This document shows, piece by piece, positions 35,799 to 48,156 of a DNA stretch of 64,000 nt (its first letter is position 1; each line of letters opens with the position of its first letter). The DNA is from Desmodesmus armatus. Lineage: Eukaryota > Chlorophyta > Chlorophyceae > Sphaeropleales > Scenedesmaceae. Both the position numbers and the translations under genes were made by a program. Location of the stretch: NCBI GenBank assembly GCA_007449985.2, contig VIIQ02000002.1, positions 868,001 through 932,000 of the forward strand, written 5' to 3'. The notes under the pieces are model-generated. The model ran no database searches and had not been told where the DNA came from. It saw only the letters and a list, made by a program, of their open reading frames with translations.

Positions 35799-37619
35799 TC
35801 ACAACACAGCATACACCCTGCCTTTCGACGCTGCTGCCTGCTGCCGCTGCTGCTTGCCCGCCTCCTGCGCATACAGCTGCTTCAGCTGCTTCTTCACAGC
35901 ACGTGCCTCCCGCTGCACCTCCTTCACTGCTGACTTCCTGACCTTGCGCTCCTCCGCTGTCTCCCCCTTGGGCCGCTCAAAGATCGACGTGGCCGTGCTG
36001 GGCGCATACCCAACCTCCCCACCATCCTCCTCCTCCGAATCCATCCCACCTGCTGCTGCCGCTGCTGCAACTGCTGCTTGCGTCAGCCGCAGCTGCTGAC
36101 CACCCCCGCTGCTGCTGCCACCCGCCGCCGCAGCAGCAGCCGCTGCTGCCGCCGCAGCTGCCGCTGCCATGCTAGCAGCACCATACCCAGACGGCAGCCC
36201 CGTCTTGGCATTCAGCTTGATGATGCCACCCCCACCCCCTGCTGCTGCCCCTGCCCCACGGTCCGCAGCTGCTATGCTTCCGCGTGTACGCGGCGCCTCG
36301 CTCGCAATGCGAGCCGGCATGTGGCTCACACTCGACCGCATCGACAGCACACTCTCGCAGTCCCAGCGCTCCCTAGCAGACGGCAGGTACACTGTCTCCA
36401 GCTCCTCCCCCTCTAGAACCCCTGTCCCCACGCGCCCGCTGCTGCTGCCGCCACCCGCTGCCGCAGCTTCCTCCTGCGCCCTCAGCCGCGCCTTAGTCGC
36501 TGCAATGACGGCCTCATCATGGTCCCCAACAGCCGCCAGCTTGGGTTCAAACAGCGGGCTGCGCTCTTTTTTCTTCTTCAGCTGCGGCCGCCGGCCCCCT
36601 GCTGCTGCTGCTGCTGCCCGTGCTGCTATCATAGCTGCCAGCTCTGGGGGGATGTCACCGTCCTCGTCACTGCCCGACGGGAAGTAGTCATCTTCCTCCC
36701 CCTCCATATCCTCATCATCCTCACCATCCCCGCTGCCATCATCACCCCCAGCAGCAGCAGCAGCAGCAGCAGCAGTGCGAGGGCCTGTGCTGCTGCCAGC
36801 CACCAGTGCTGCCAGCTGCTCGGGCCTCATCCTGCCTGCTGCCCTGCCGTCACCCTCCAGATCCCCTAGGTCGTCATCATCATAGGCTGACAGCAGGTTG
36901 TCAAACTGCTCATTCAGCAGGGCATACGCACCACCACCCCTGCTGCCACCAGCAGCACCAGCAGCAGCACCAGCAGCAGCAGCAGCGCCCCGTGCTGGCG
37001 TGGCGTCTGAGAGGTCACTGCTGAACTCCTCATCTTCGTCCGACTCACCCACTGCTGCTGCTGCTGCTGCTGGGCCAGGTCCCCCTGCAGGCCCCACCCC
37101 GGGCCCCTCAGCATCACTGCCGTCCCCTGCTGCTGCTGCCGCTGCATCCAGCACAAAGTCATCCAGGAGGTCCCCCACCCCCTGCTCCCCTGCAGCGTCA
37201 CCGGCGTCACTAGCAGCCTCAGCAGCATCCATCAGTGCCTCTAGCTCTGCCAGCTCAGCAGCTAGCTCACGGCCACCCAACCGCCGAGCAGCAGCAGGAG
37301 CAGAAGCCTCATCCTCTAGCGCAACCAGCCGAGCATCTGCTGACACATATGCTGCCGCTGCTGCTGGTGGGGGTGATGATACTGCGGCTGGTGGTGGTGC
37401 CTTGCTGCTGCTGGGGCCAGCTTGGGAGGGTGGTGCTGCTTGTGTGTGAGTGTGGACGCGGACGCGGCGAGCATCGACGAGCTTCACATCTGCTGCTGGT
37501 GCCTGCAGCCGGGTTGCCTTGTAGAACACACCAGGCGCTGCAGCTGCTGCTGGTGGTGGTGCTGTGTCTGCTGCTGCAGGTGGTGCTGCTGCTGCTGAGG
37601 ACGGCCCTGCTGCCGTTGC

Positions 37620-37658
<39 letters not shown>

Positions 37659-38474
37659 GTTGCGCTGTAGGGAGGATGTGCCGCGTCCTATGACCCTGCA
37701 GTGCTTGAGGTAGTCGTAGCCGTCGTTGGGGAAGCCGTACTCCAACAGCTCCTTGCGACGAGACTCAGAGATGTCATCCTGTGTTTCAAAACACGTGGCG
37801 GGAAGGTGTGTGTGCGTTGGTGGGGGGGGGGGGGAGCAGGACGGCAGGTGACACTGGAAACATATGGCTGCTAACACAGGGCACAGAAAAGGGGGGGGGG
37901 GGGGGGGCCATTGAGTGCGACCAAAGGTGAGTGATCAGGATGCACTGGCCCGACCTTGGTGTCCTCTGACGTCAGCAGTTAGTGCCTGTCATATGCTACT
38001 ACTAGGGGGGCTGACAGCAACTGAGAGCGGTGCCTGCTGGACAGGGCACACCATGCCAGACAGCACGTGATGCATTTAATCTCTAAACACTGCGTTACGC
38101 CCATGTAAGTGCTGGTGTTAGGAGCTAGGGCTGTAGCAGCAGTGTGCTGACTTTGCCTGGCGACCTGCCAGGCTGGAGTTGCGAGTGTATGTTGTGCATG
38201 CAAGGCATGATGCTGCACAGTGTGTAGTCACCTGCTCGTCATCGTCCATGCCACCAAAAAAGTGTGCATACAGCGCACGAGGGTCCTTGGTGGGTGGCTC
38301 ATCCCGGTGACCGGCAGCTGCTGCTGCTGCTGCTGCTCCCTGACCGTCGGCTGGCACGAGCACACGGTCACTCTCCTCTTCTCCCACGGCGTCTTCGTTG
38401 TCCTCAGTAGATCTGAACACTAGCGTGTATGTCTTTGAGTTTCTCTTGTCGATGAACGACTTTTTCTTCCCCAT
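35799..38474 (-). CDS. LTV1: LTV1, 40S ribosomal subunit assembly factor
   Basis: Two exons, 38474-38232 and 37778-35799, join in phase 0 to 740 residues. LTV1 acts late in small-subunit assembly, on pre-40S particles near Rps3/Rps20. Diagnostic blocks: N-terminal KKKSFIDKRNSKTYTLVFRS (3-22); RRKELLEYGFPNDGYDYLKH just after the intron; CESVLSMRSSVSHMPARI; and the C-terminal basic segment IFERPKGETAEERKVRKSAV followed by KKQLKQLY. Yeast and human LTV1 are about 460-475 residues. The extra length is alanine, acidic and Gly/Ser low-complexity sequence, including Ala runs of 13 and 16. The start is fixed by the MGKKKSFID motif. The intron carries poly(G) runs at 37822 and 37891. Confidence 0.95.
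37822..37907. repeat. Two poly(G) tracts in the LTV1 intron
   Basis: Thirteen G at 37822-37834 and seventeen G at 37891-37907 on the plus strand, so poly(C) in the LTV1 pre-mRNA. Both lie within the single intron 37779-38231, downstream of the donor and near the acceptor side. Confidence 0.9.
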
Positions 38475-38735
38475 CTTGCTGCTGTGTTGGTGTGGTTGCG
38501 ACACGCACTTTCTGCTTGCAGGCGCGAAAGATTTTTCAGAGAGTAACACAAAAAGCGCTGTCTTCACCCCGAACCTCAAGTACCCAACTTCAGCAGTTAC
38601 AACAATGACTCAAGATCACCTAACCCTCATAAATGTCACTGCTTGGATCAACCCACACCACTGCTGGGACGGTGGTAGAGCTACAGGTAATCTGCATTAC
38701 GTCTGCTTGCCCATTGCCGCTGCCCTCATCCTACT
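38475..38735. promoter_or_regulatory. Short LTV1 upstream region
   Basis: Only 261 bases separate the LTV1 start from the stop of the upstream zinc-finger gene on the same strand, so the LTV1 promoter must be compact or overlap the neighbour's 3' UTR. No clear TATA-like element identified. Confidence 0.35.
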
Positions 38736-41394
38736 TCACTCAGCAGCCCCATTGCCCTCTGCTGCCCTAGCCGCTGCCCTCTTCTGCTGTCTCCGCAGTG
38801 CGGCTGCATTGTGGTGCTTATCTTGGCCCTTCTTCCCCTGCTTCTTCTGCACACCACCCTCAACACCCTCCGCAGCTCCTTGCGCCTTCTTCACCCGCGC
38901 CCCCTTCTTGCCACCAACCTTCTCAGCTCCCTCCTCCCCTGCTGCTGCTGCTTTGAGCTCAGCCCGCTCCCGCTTCCCTATCTTCTTGCCTGTCTTACGT
39001 TGCTTCTGCTTACGCAATTTGCTGCCACCCCCCTCTGGTGCTGCTGCTGCCGTCTCTGCTGCTGCTACTGCATCAAGCTGCTTCTGTATGCGTGCAACCC
39101 GCTCTGCATGCGTCTCCCCCTCGTTCTTCAGAGCCTGCAGCAGCAGTGGCAGCAGCAGTAGCAGCACAGCAACAAATCAGCAAACTATTCAACATGCGAG
39201 GCTTCATCCTCAGAGGCTTATTCACAACCCAAATTCTTGTTGAGAATGGATGCGAGTGCACAGGCAGCACACCTCCCAGTAGCTGGAAAGTGTCCCAGGA
39301 CTCTGCACAGCTGCAAGTCAGCCTGTCCCTTGGCTTGGAGCATCAACAGCTGCATGCCAAGCCTCCCCAAGTTCAAACAACCCCAAGGGCCAGCCCCTCG
39401 CCTAGGCTGCCTCCCCTCACCTGTTTGTTGGGTGCATCAGTTGCAAACACAATGGCCTGCTCCTCGTCATCCCAAGCCTTGAGGTGAGCTATGTGCTTCT
39501 ACAGCCACACAAAACAGTGCAGAGGACAGGGGCAACAGGCAGGGAGGGTCCTCAGTGCAAGATCTGTAAGTTGTTTGCGGCTTGTTTGCGGCTTGCTTCT
39601 AGTGCTGGGCTGCCTGATGGCAAGCAGTCCCTGAAACAGCAACCACCCTTCCTCTACACTGCCCCCTTTTTGGTGGGTGGATGCAGCATCTGCTTGCTCC
39701 TTGTGTGCGCCCACACGCTCTCCATGTGTCAAGTCACTCCTGTCTGATATCCCAGCACCCAGCAACCAACAGGCTTGCTGCAGGTCAGCTCAGCTGAAAA
39801 CACCCCTACCCCGTCGCCCTGTCACACAAGCAGCTGCTGTGTCTCACCTTGCTTTCAAGGTGCTGCCTGTACACCTGGGCATTCAGCAGCAGAGCCTGGC
39901 AGGGCACACACCTCAACGCAACACCCTGGTGCACACACAGGAAAACACAACACAAACCGGCGGCAGCAGTGCGGCAGCAGCGGCAACAGCAGTGGCAGCA
40001 ATGAGGGAGGTCAAGGGCGCCGCAGCCAGCTGCCAAAGATGTGCCTTAGGGCTGATGCAAGTGCTGGCTGCAGTAGCAGTTCCTCCGTTGGCAATCATTA
40101 GCCTAGCCAACTGCTGACTACTTGGCACCTGAGGCCCTGCAAGCCTAGTACACCCTCCACACAGCTGCTCCCATGCACACAGCTGCTACCACAGCAGCCA
40201 TGTATAGTGGCTGATGCTGCGTCTGCCTCTGCTGCTGCTGCTTACCCGCACAGTCTCGTTCAGAGGGGCCTCCTGCCAGTTCCTACAGCAGTACAGTTAG
40301 CAAGACAGGGCATATCAGACAACAGCGAGGCTTCGAAATCCCAGTGCAACCGCAAACAGGTGCCATTAGTAACGTGCCTGGCTGAGGCCGACTGAGGCCG
40401 CACAGGCAGCACCGCACCGGCGTGCACATGCAGCAGACAGCCCTGGCACTGCTGCAGCAACAAGTGGCACCCCAGCACTTGACTGTTCTGCAGCTAAGGG
40501 AGCAGTGGCTGCACACCTGTTCATGATGCAAGTAAACACGCCAAGACGGCCATGACCCCCAACATTGTGGGGGTCATGGTGACGATGCCCACTGTGATAA
40601 TGGGTTGACCAGCACCCACCCACCTTTCCACCTCCTCCACTTGTAGGTCAGGCTCCCCCTCAGAGCCTCCACCCTCACTGCTGTCCTCACCGCCGCCACC
40701 ACCAAAAGCACCCCCACCCCCATCCTCGCTGCTGCTGTCATACCCGGCTGCCTCTGCTGCATCTGCAGCTGCTTCATCAGAGTCGATATCAGCATCGTCG
40801 CTGCCTGGATCGTGCCACCGCTGCTGCTGTTTGTGTTGCTGCTTGGGTTGCTTCTTCAGCTGCTGCTGTTGCGGCTGCTGCTGCTGGCGGCGCTGAGCTG
40901 GGAGTGCTGGCTGTACAGGCTCCTCATCATCAGAACCCTCTGAGTCACTTTCGGAGCCACTGCGCACTTCATCCTCGAGCTGCTGCTGCTGCGGTTCGCG
41001 CTTCTGACGTTTGGCCCTGCCCTGCTCTGGTGGGGGTGCAGCTGCTGAGCTGGGCTGAAGTGTCGCCTTGCGCTGCTGCCGGCCTGCTGCTGCTGCCGCT
41101 GGCTGCACTGTTTTACCAGCAGCATGCGGCAGCTGCCGGGGTGCTGGAGCCCTTTGAGGAGAGCTGGAATGCTCGTCTTCTGCTTCTGATCCACTCTCCG
41201 AAGCTGAACTGTCTGTTGGTGGTCAATGAACAGGCATTGTGTCATGTCTCTGTGTAATGCAGAGGAAAAAGACAGGTTGAAGCTGCGTGGTACTCAGCCT
41301 GCTGTCAAAACTCACCTGAACTGTCGGAAGTTTCGCTGCTGGAGGAGCCACCTGCTTCACCATGCACATCAAGCCAGTCAAGCCGTTTGAACAT
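38736..41394 (-). CDS. Protein with degenerate U1/matrin-type C2H2 zinc finger, probably nuclear
   Basis: Six exons, 41394-41316, 41212-40624, 40282-40246, 39925-39848, 39477-39421 and 39134-38736, close in phase to 412 residues. The N-terminal half is Ser/acidic and Gln-rich with a basic patch (GRAKRQKREP). Residues ~236-261 read CVPCQALLLNAQVYRQHLES, matching the U1/matrin zinc-finger frame CxxC...LN...YxxHLxSK. The expected final His is replaced by AWDD across the next exon junction. Then come WDDEEQAIVFATDAPNK and a Lys/Arg/Ala-rich tail (KLRKQKQRKTGKKIGKRERA). U1-type fingers occur in RNA-binding and ribosome-assembly or splicing proteins. A nucleolar or nuclear RNA role is inferred from the finger and basic tail, not shown. 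The start ATG is the first after the divergent promoter. Confidence 0.7.
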
Positions 41395-41682
41395 CCTGCT
41401 GCTGCACTTCTGAAGACTGGCAACGACACACGAGCTTGTACGTGCAGCAAGTGATCTGGTACCGGATACACAATCAGATGCGACTACCCGCACTAGCTCC
41501 ATCTCCTGCTTTTCCGCCGGCACTCGCAACGGCCATTTGTCATCACTTTCGTGACTGATTGTGCAACACCGCACCCTAAAATGTGCGAGGCTTACTGCGC
41601 TGCACTCAAACATCACTTTGCGCCAGCTATACTTCCGCCTTGGCAGTCCTAGCAGCTCCACCTCCAGCAGCAAGCCAGATCC
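41395..41682. promoter_or_regulatory. Bidirectional promoter region, zinc-finger gene / SAL1
   Basis: 288 bases separate the two divergent start codons. The interval remains open in frame on the minus strand, so the zinc-finger start could lie farther out, but the compact head-to-head layout points to a shared promoter. No TATA box stands out. Confidence 0.5.
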
Positions 41683-44600
41683 ATGCTTTGCAGACAAGTT
41701 GCATCGCTCCAACGCACTGCCCTGCTGCAGGCTCCCCTCAGGTTCCCTGCAGCAAAAATGTGTGGAGCTGCTAAGAGTGGCACAGCTGCTGCTGCCACGT
41801 ACGCAGATACCCCCCTGCCAAAGGGACAGTATGCAAAGGAGTTGGAGACAGCCTGCCTGGCTGTGCAATTGGCCAGCAAGCTGTGCAGGACTGTCCAGCA
41901 GCAGCTGAAGAGCAGCGAGACTGCCGGCAAGCAGGACGATTCACCTGTCACAGTCGCAGATTATGGTGCGTAGCAGCATGCCCTGCACGTGTGTACCAGC
42001 AATGCAGTTGCAAGCCAACTGGCTCACCCCCTGCCAAGATTCCTTTGCTTGACAGAACAGCACCAACTCGTGCAACGGCTTCCCAATCCAGCTGCAGCCG
42101 CAATAGCTCTGTGAGGCGTGGCAGCAGCATCAGCCTTGTCACTGGAGGGCTGGAGGGTGGTGTCACTACCAGGGGCATCTGCACGTGTGTTGGCCCTGCA
42201 ACCCTAAGGGTCTGACATAGCAGTGGAATTGCTATCTTGAACTTGCAGGTGCTCAAGCTTTGGTGGCTTGGGTACTGCAGCAGGCTGACCCATCCACCAA
42301 GCTGTCGATGGTGGCAGAGGAAGACTCAGCTGACTTAGTGTGAGTGCAGGGGGGCAGCTACGACAAAGCGCCTTTCAAGTGAAGTTTCACTAATCGGGGG
42401 GGGGGGGGGGCACGTGTCAGTATGCATGCTGCAGCTTGACCTCAGCATGCCTTCAACAGCCACAGCATCTCGCGCAGATGTTTGGTGTTGCTAGCTCTGC
42501 AGGCCAAGCTAGCAATTGCACAGCCTTGGTTCCAGGTTCAGACCACAGGCGCCGCATGCGTAGTGGGGTTGCAGCAAGCCCAACTTGGTGTTGGTACTCT
42601 AGTCAGGGTACCCTTTGCATGGATAAGATCGTGACAGCAGCAGCCCTTATAGATGTATGTTACCGCCACACCACCCCATCTGCTGCCCTAGCAGCTGTGT
42701 GTTGACCAGGGTCACCTGTAACCTGTGCAGTCGTGTCAGAACCTATGCGGTTTCGGCATCAAATCTGCAAACAACACTCTGCCCACACCCTAGAACAGCA
42801 TTAGGCAAGCAGTGATCTCAAGGGGTGTGGTCATGGGTTGTGTTCAACAACAAGACTCTTGACCGTCTGGACCCCCACCCAAAAAGAGTCTTCCCGTTGC
42901 TTCGTGCTTGCAGGGCTCCCTCTGGTGCGGCCATGCTGTCCCGCATCACTCAGCTCATCAACTCAGTGCTGGCCAGTGAGGTTGAGGGGGGACCACAGCT
43001 CAGTGAGCAGCAGGTGGTGGAGCTCATAGGTGAGGGGGGGGGGGGGCTCGGGGCTCGAGCTGTGATGTTGAGCTGTGATGTGTGGTGGGGGAAAGGGGGA
43101 GGCGGCCCGCACGACCGGCAGCAGTTGCTTCGACTCCAAAATCCAGTTAGGCCTAGCTTGCCAGCATCTTGATGTTGAATTTGCGTATGCGCAACACTCA
43201 CACTTGCAATGGTCAAGTCCAAGGCGTCCATATCCGCCTGCAACGTCTGTTTGTGCACCGAGCTGTGCAGTCAACGTGCTGTGTGCTGTGCTGTGCTTTG
43301 CTGTGTGCAGAGTTGGGTCAGAGTCCTGGTGGTGCTGAGGGGCGCCACTGGGTGCTGGACCCCATTGACGGTACCCGTGGCTTTGTGGGCATGCGGCAGT
43401 ATGCGGTGTGCCTGGGCATGCTGCAGGACGGGGAGGTGGTGCTGGGCGTGCTGGGCTGCCCCAACCTGCCACAGGCTACTGTGGGTGATGATGATGGAGG
43501 GGCAGGTGAGGGAGGGAGGGGCGCGGGATCTTGATTCACTCAATTGGCAGAAGGGGTGGCAGAGAGAGGGAGAGAGACAGTGTATCATGGGGCTGCTCGT
43601 TGGTGAAACACCCCTGTGCCTTGTGGCTGTCCCTGATCACTTGTACATCTTTCTGTGTGTATGGCTGTGGCTGTGGCTTTGGGCTGTGGCTGTGGGTTTG
43701 TGTCTGCAGCTGTGACGTTACTCATGTGTTATTGTGTCTGATCGCGTGCTGTGACGTCACTCATGCTTTATTGTATCTGATCCCGTCGTCGTTCCTGTGC
43801 CGCTGTGCCTGGTGTGGGCGTGGCCTTTTGGCTGTGGCCTTGGGCTGTGACTGTCTCTGCCTCTCTGCCTGTACACATGCGTTTGTTTCTGATACCGTCG
43901 TTGTTCCCATGCATGTGTCTGCCGCTGTGCCTGCAGGAGCCGCTGAGCGCTCCTCAGCTGAGGGTGTGGGCTGCCTGTTCCTGGCTCACAAGGGTGCAGG
44001 CGCCTACGTGGTCCCCATGTCTGGCCAGGCAGCAGGCAGCAGCATCAGCAAGGCAGAGCTGCAGCGCATCACTGTGCAGGATGCGTCAGACATGCAGCAT
44101 GCCCGATTCATGGAGAGCTTTGAGAGCCGCCACTCGGACCACAGCTTCACTGCTGCTGTGGTGAGCCTGAGAGTGACTAGAATGTGGAGGCGGGGGTCAT
44201 CAACACACCTGAGACAGTAGTGCAGGGCTCTCGGTATGATTGCAGGGAGGGGGGACTCGGTGGCAGCAGTTATGGTACTGAAGGAGTGTCACTGTTAGGC
44301 ACCTGGGCCCAGTAGGGTGTAATGGTGCTTGCCGCACCAGCGTGGTTTGTGTTGCCGCTGCAGCTTGCAGCCCTCTGATGGGCTGGACATTCAATGTTTG
44401 CTGAGCAATGGCGGCCGGGTGCTATTCAGCAGGGTTTTGTTTGTGTCTGGAATGCCATGCCCCGTCCTGCCGTTCCCACCATTTGCCCTTCTGTTGGCTT
44501 GCAGGCCCAGCAGGCTGGTGTCACCCTGCCTCCCCTGCGCATGGACAGCCAAGTCAAGTATGGTACGTGGCTGAACAGTTGCCCAGTGTAATGTCAGCAG

Positions 44601-45755
44601 TTGAAACAACATCAACTGGGGTTCTTGCTTTTTCACGTAACTCATGTTGTGGGTGCTTGTTTGGGCACACTACCCGCTGGCTATGGTGGTGCACACTGGT
44701 GCCTGGTGATTGCTTCAGTGCATACAGAGTGCATACAGAGTGGAGTTGCCATCGTTTGCATAGCATCAGTGCTAGGTGCGAGCTGAAGCACTTGCACCCT
44801 TGCGGTTGTATGCAGTCCAGCAAGTGGTGCCACATATGTCCATTTGCACTTTGTGCCGCAGGTCTGTTGAGCCGTGGCGATGCAGGCATCTTCATGCGCT
44901 TCCCTCCACCCTCATACCGAGGTGAGACTTGGTGCACAACCGCATGCTGGCAGTGGTTCATTCCAGAGTCATGCCTGACACATGTACCTGGTTGCCAGCA
45001 GCCAGTGAAGCTATCAAAGGAACTCTTCGGGACCACCTGACTGTCATATGTGGCTGGCTGCTTGGTCTTTCAAAAATTCGGACATCAGCTGCAAGTAATC
45101 GTTGGGCTGCCTGCCTGTACATGTGAATGTATTCAGTGCTTGTTGACAGTCTGTTGCTGCATGTTTCTGCCTACAGAGAAGATTTGGGATCACTGCGCTG
45201 GCTTCTGCATTGTTGAGGAAGCTGGTGGCAAGGTAGGGAACCATGGCCGGTAACACTGGTTGACATCCTGTATGCCACCCCATCTGGCAGATGGCAATGC
45301 CTGGACAGCAGTGTTTGTGCTGGCACATTACCCCGCCCTGTCTGTACTGCAAGGCTGTGTGCTCAACAGAAGCCTGGCTGGCAGCCAGCCCAGTCCAGCT
45401 ACCTCACAGTCCCCCTCTGTTGATGGCCGTACACCACAAACCCTTTCTGTTTGTGGCCTGCTGTGGCGCCCAGTGCCCGCTTGTCTGCCTGCATGCATGC
45501 ATGATGCGTGTGGGTGTGGGTGGTGGATGTCAAAAATGCTTGTGGACGTATGTGACAACATCCACCACCAGCGTGGTCAAACGATGTTGTTTGTGTTGCT
45601 GCACACAGGTGACTGACGCTGCGGGTGAGCGCCTCAACTTTGCGCGTGGACGCTGGCTGGACCTTGATGGGGGCATCATTGCAGCACCGCCTGCAGTGCA
45701 TGCTGCGGTGCTGGCAGCAGTCAAGACTGTGCGCAGCAACGAAGCCAAGCTGTAG
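41683..45755 (+). CDS. SAL1: 3'(2'),5'-bisphosphate nucleotidase (SAL1/HAL2 type)
   Basis: Nine exons, 41683-41965, 42249-42339, 42914-43029, 43311-43505, 43937-44160, 44505-44562, 44862-44921, 45177-45232 and 45609-45755, close in phase to 409 residues. The enzyme converts 3'-phosphoadenosine 5'-phosphate to AMP. It removes a by-product of sulfate assimilation and, in plants, a retrograde stress signal. Metal-binding motifs of the lithium-sensitive phosphatase family are all present: VAEEDSADL (~118-126), WVLDPIDGTRGF (~177-188) and IWDHCAGFCIVEEAGG (~345-360). FMESFESRHSDHS and RGRWLDLDGGII also match the family. The first ~25 residues (MLCRQVASLQRTALLQAPLR) are basic and Ser/Ala/Leu-rich, suggesting an organellar transit peptide, as in plant SAL1. 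Probable poly(A) signal at 46240. Confidence 0.95.
42396..42410. repeat. Poly(G) tract in a SAL1 intron
   Basis: Fifteen G in the intron 42340-42913, on the transcript strand. A second run of thirteen (43034-43046) follows the GTGAG donor at 43030 of the next intron. Confidence 0.9.
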
Positions 45756-46239
45756 GTTGCAACTCAAGCACACAGTGATGCTGTCGGTGCAACGCAGCAG
45801 GCGTAGATGCCAGCATGTTGTGGTTGCTAAGCTGTGCTGGGCTTACCGCGGTGTTGGCATCATGCATTGGGAGTGCCGCATTTTATGGGGATTTTGCATG
45901 CAGCGACTTGCAGCTGTTGACAGACAGGCCTTGGGCAAGTGGCTGCAGGCTGAGTGCTTTACGAAGTAGTGCAGGCACATGGGAAGAATTTCAGCTTTCT
46001 CTGTAGGGATCATACCAACCATACCATGTTGGTATGCAGCTCGAGTCCGGCATGAGAGAAGATATGACCACTGCGGTTGAAGGACCCCTGGCGGCAGCCC
46101 AGCCCTGCACTCATGCTTTTGGCGGTCCAGATTTGAGCGTTGCCACGTCTCCTATCTGCATGTGAGGACAGTCCTGGCCTTGTGGGGGCGTCTTTGGTTG
46201 CAAGAGGCTTGTGTGGTTGATGTGGTGCCATTGTATGTG

Positions 46240-46244
46240 TGTAA
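46240..46244 (+). terminator. Candidate SAL1 polyadenylation signal TGTAA
   Basis: TGTAA within GTGTGTAAACATTTG, about 485 bases after the SAL1 stop codon, in keeping with long chlorophyte 3' UTRs. Confidence 0.45.
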
Positions 46245-47098
46245 ACATTTGTCATCTAACTGTTACCACGTGTCCTCTCACCTCAACAAGCATGTATGAC
46301 CCACATATATACATCCATGCAAGTTGATGCTTCTCTGTGGAGATGTTGGTTGGTGCAAGAAGCACCTTTCCAGGTGTTACCAGGCTGGCTGAACACTCCA
46401 AATCAGGCCAATCCACCAGCAGTAACTCACTGCAAAATGAACTTGCAGGCTCTACTATCAACACCACCTGGCAAGTGTACACACTGGCATTGGCCTCTAA
46501 ACAACTATGCCCACTCCGCAAGCAATGTATGTAGTAGCAGTTTGATACCATCTGTGCAGTTGGCACATCTAATTAGAGATGCAATATATACACAATCAAA
46601 CCGTCCTCACACCTCACACAGTCATGCACAGCTACGCCAGGGTCACTTGCGTGACCGCCACAAGCTGTGGCTGCTATGCAGTACATACGTTGCAGACTCT
46701 AGAAACCACAGGACAGGTTGCTGACGCTCCACCATATGCATGTACCGCATGCTCTCATGGCAGCATCCAATTGCAGCAATAAGTGTCAACTGTGCCCCTT
46801 TGGGTGGGTGGTGGCCACCCAATGGGCGGGTGTGCTTGTAACAGGCTGGCTGATCCACACAGCCAGCAACATCCCTTCAACCCGAGTCATCAAACTAACA
46901 AGCACCCGCAGCAGTCAAGCTCCAAATCACAAGAGCAGTTGCAGGCATGATTCCCCAAACCCACCAGCTGTGCCCTTGCACTCCCAGCACCGTGAACCGT
47001 GCAAGCGTATACACACAGTTGTCAACAGCATGATAGCCCACAGCGATGCCTGCCAGAGCCCCCACACACATCCACAAACATGGTCACACCATCAAGCA

Positions 47099-47248
<150 letters not shown>

Positions 47249-48156
47249 TGCAATTGCTGCGCTGCAGCTGCATTCCTGTCAAGGTCAGCCCCAGCTTGCT
47301 GTGGTGTCAAAAGGTCAGCATACAAAACCAACAGCTGTCAACACATGTGCCTCGTGCCTCATCTAAGGCACTTGGCCTGGTTGATGTTGGAGACCGCGTA
47401 AAAAAAAGGCAACGAGTCAAGCTGCATCATGTTGGTACACAGTCAATGCAGTCAACTCAGTCAAACATACCGTCAGTTGCATTGAGCACAGTCACCCGCA
47501 GCCTGGAAGCTTGAGCGCTTGCAGCAGCCACACCCACAGATGTAAAGGGAGGCGCATTGCACCTCACACAAACAAATCTGTGCAGCTTCTCTATGATGGG
47601 ACTGCGTGGGTAAATCCACATCAGCCTGTGTGCCGCAAAAAATGGAGCATTCACCATGTGCAGTGTGCTTTCGGTGCTGCCGCTGCTGCCGCCCAGCACA
47701 TGCACAACAATCAAAGATACCTGCAGTGATGCAGGGTTCTGGCCCAAGCCAGCACGAAAACATATAAGGGGTTGTTGCCAAGGGTCACAAGGACTGCCAG
47801 TGATGGCCAGCACACCCAGGCACACCATCAGCTACCTGCCAGACACACGCCACAGCCTGACGCGCTCGCTTCTCACAAACAAGCTGCTGCACCCTTTCCC
47901 CTGAACCCTGCCCCACACCGCTCCAAGAGCCACAAACACACAAGCGCACGTTGGCCACGTACTGCATGACCGGTGCGCCCAAACTACATACCACTTGCAA
48001 GCCACTTGCAAGGCATGCACACACATACTTCCAAGACCGGTGCACATGCGAGTGAGGACACCGCAGGCTGCCGACCCCCACATCTCCCATCCATACGAGC
48101 CTCTAACAAGGTAGCCGTGAAGCTCTTCAACTCAAAGCTCAAAGACTCACACCCCT

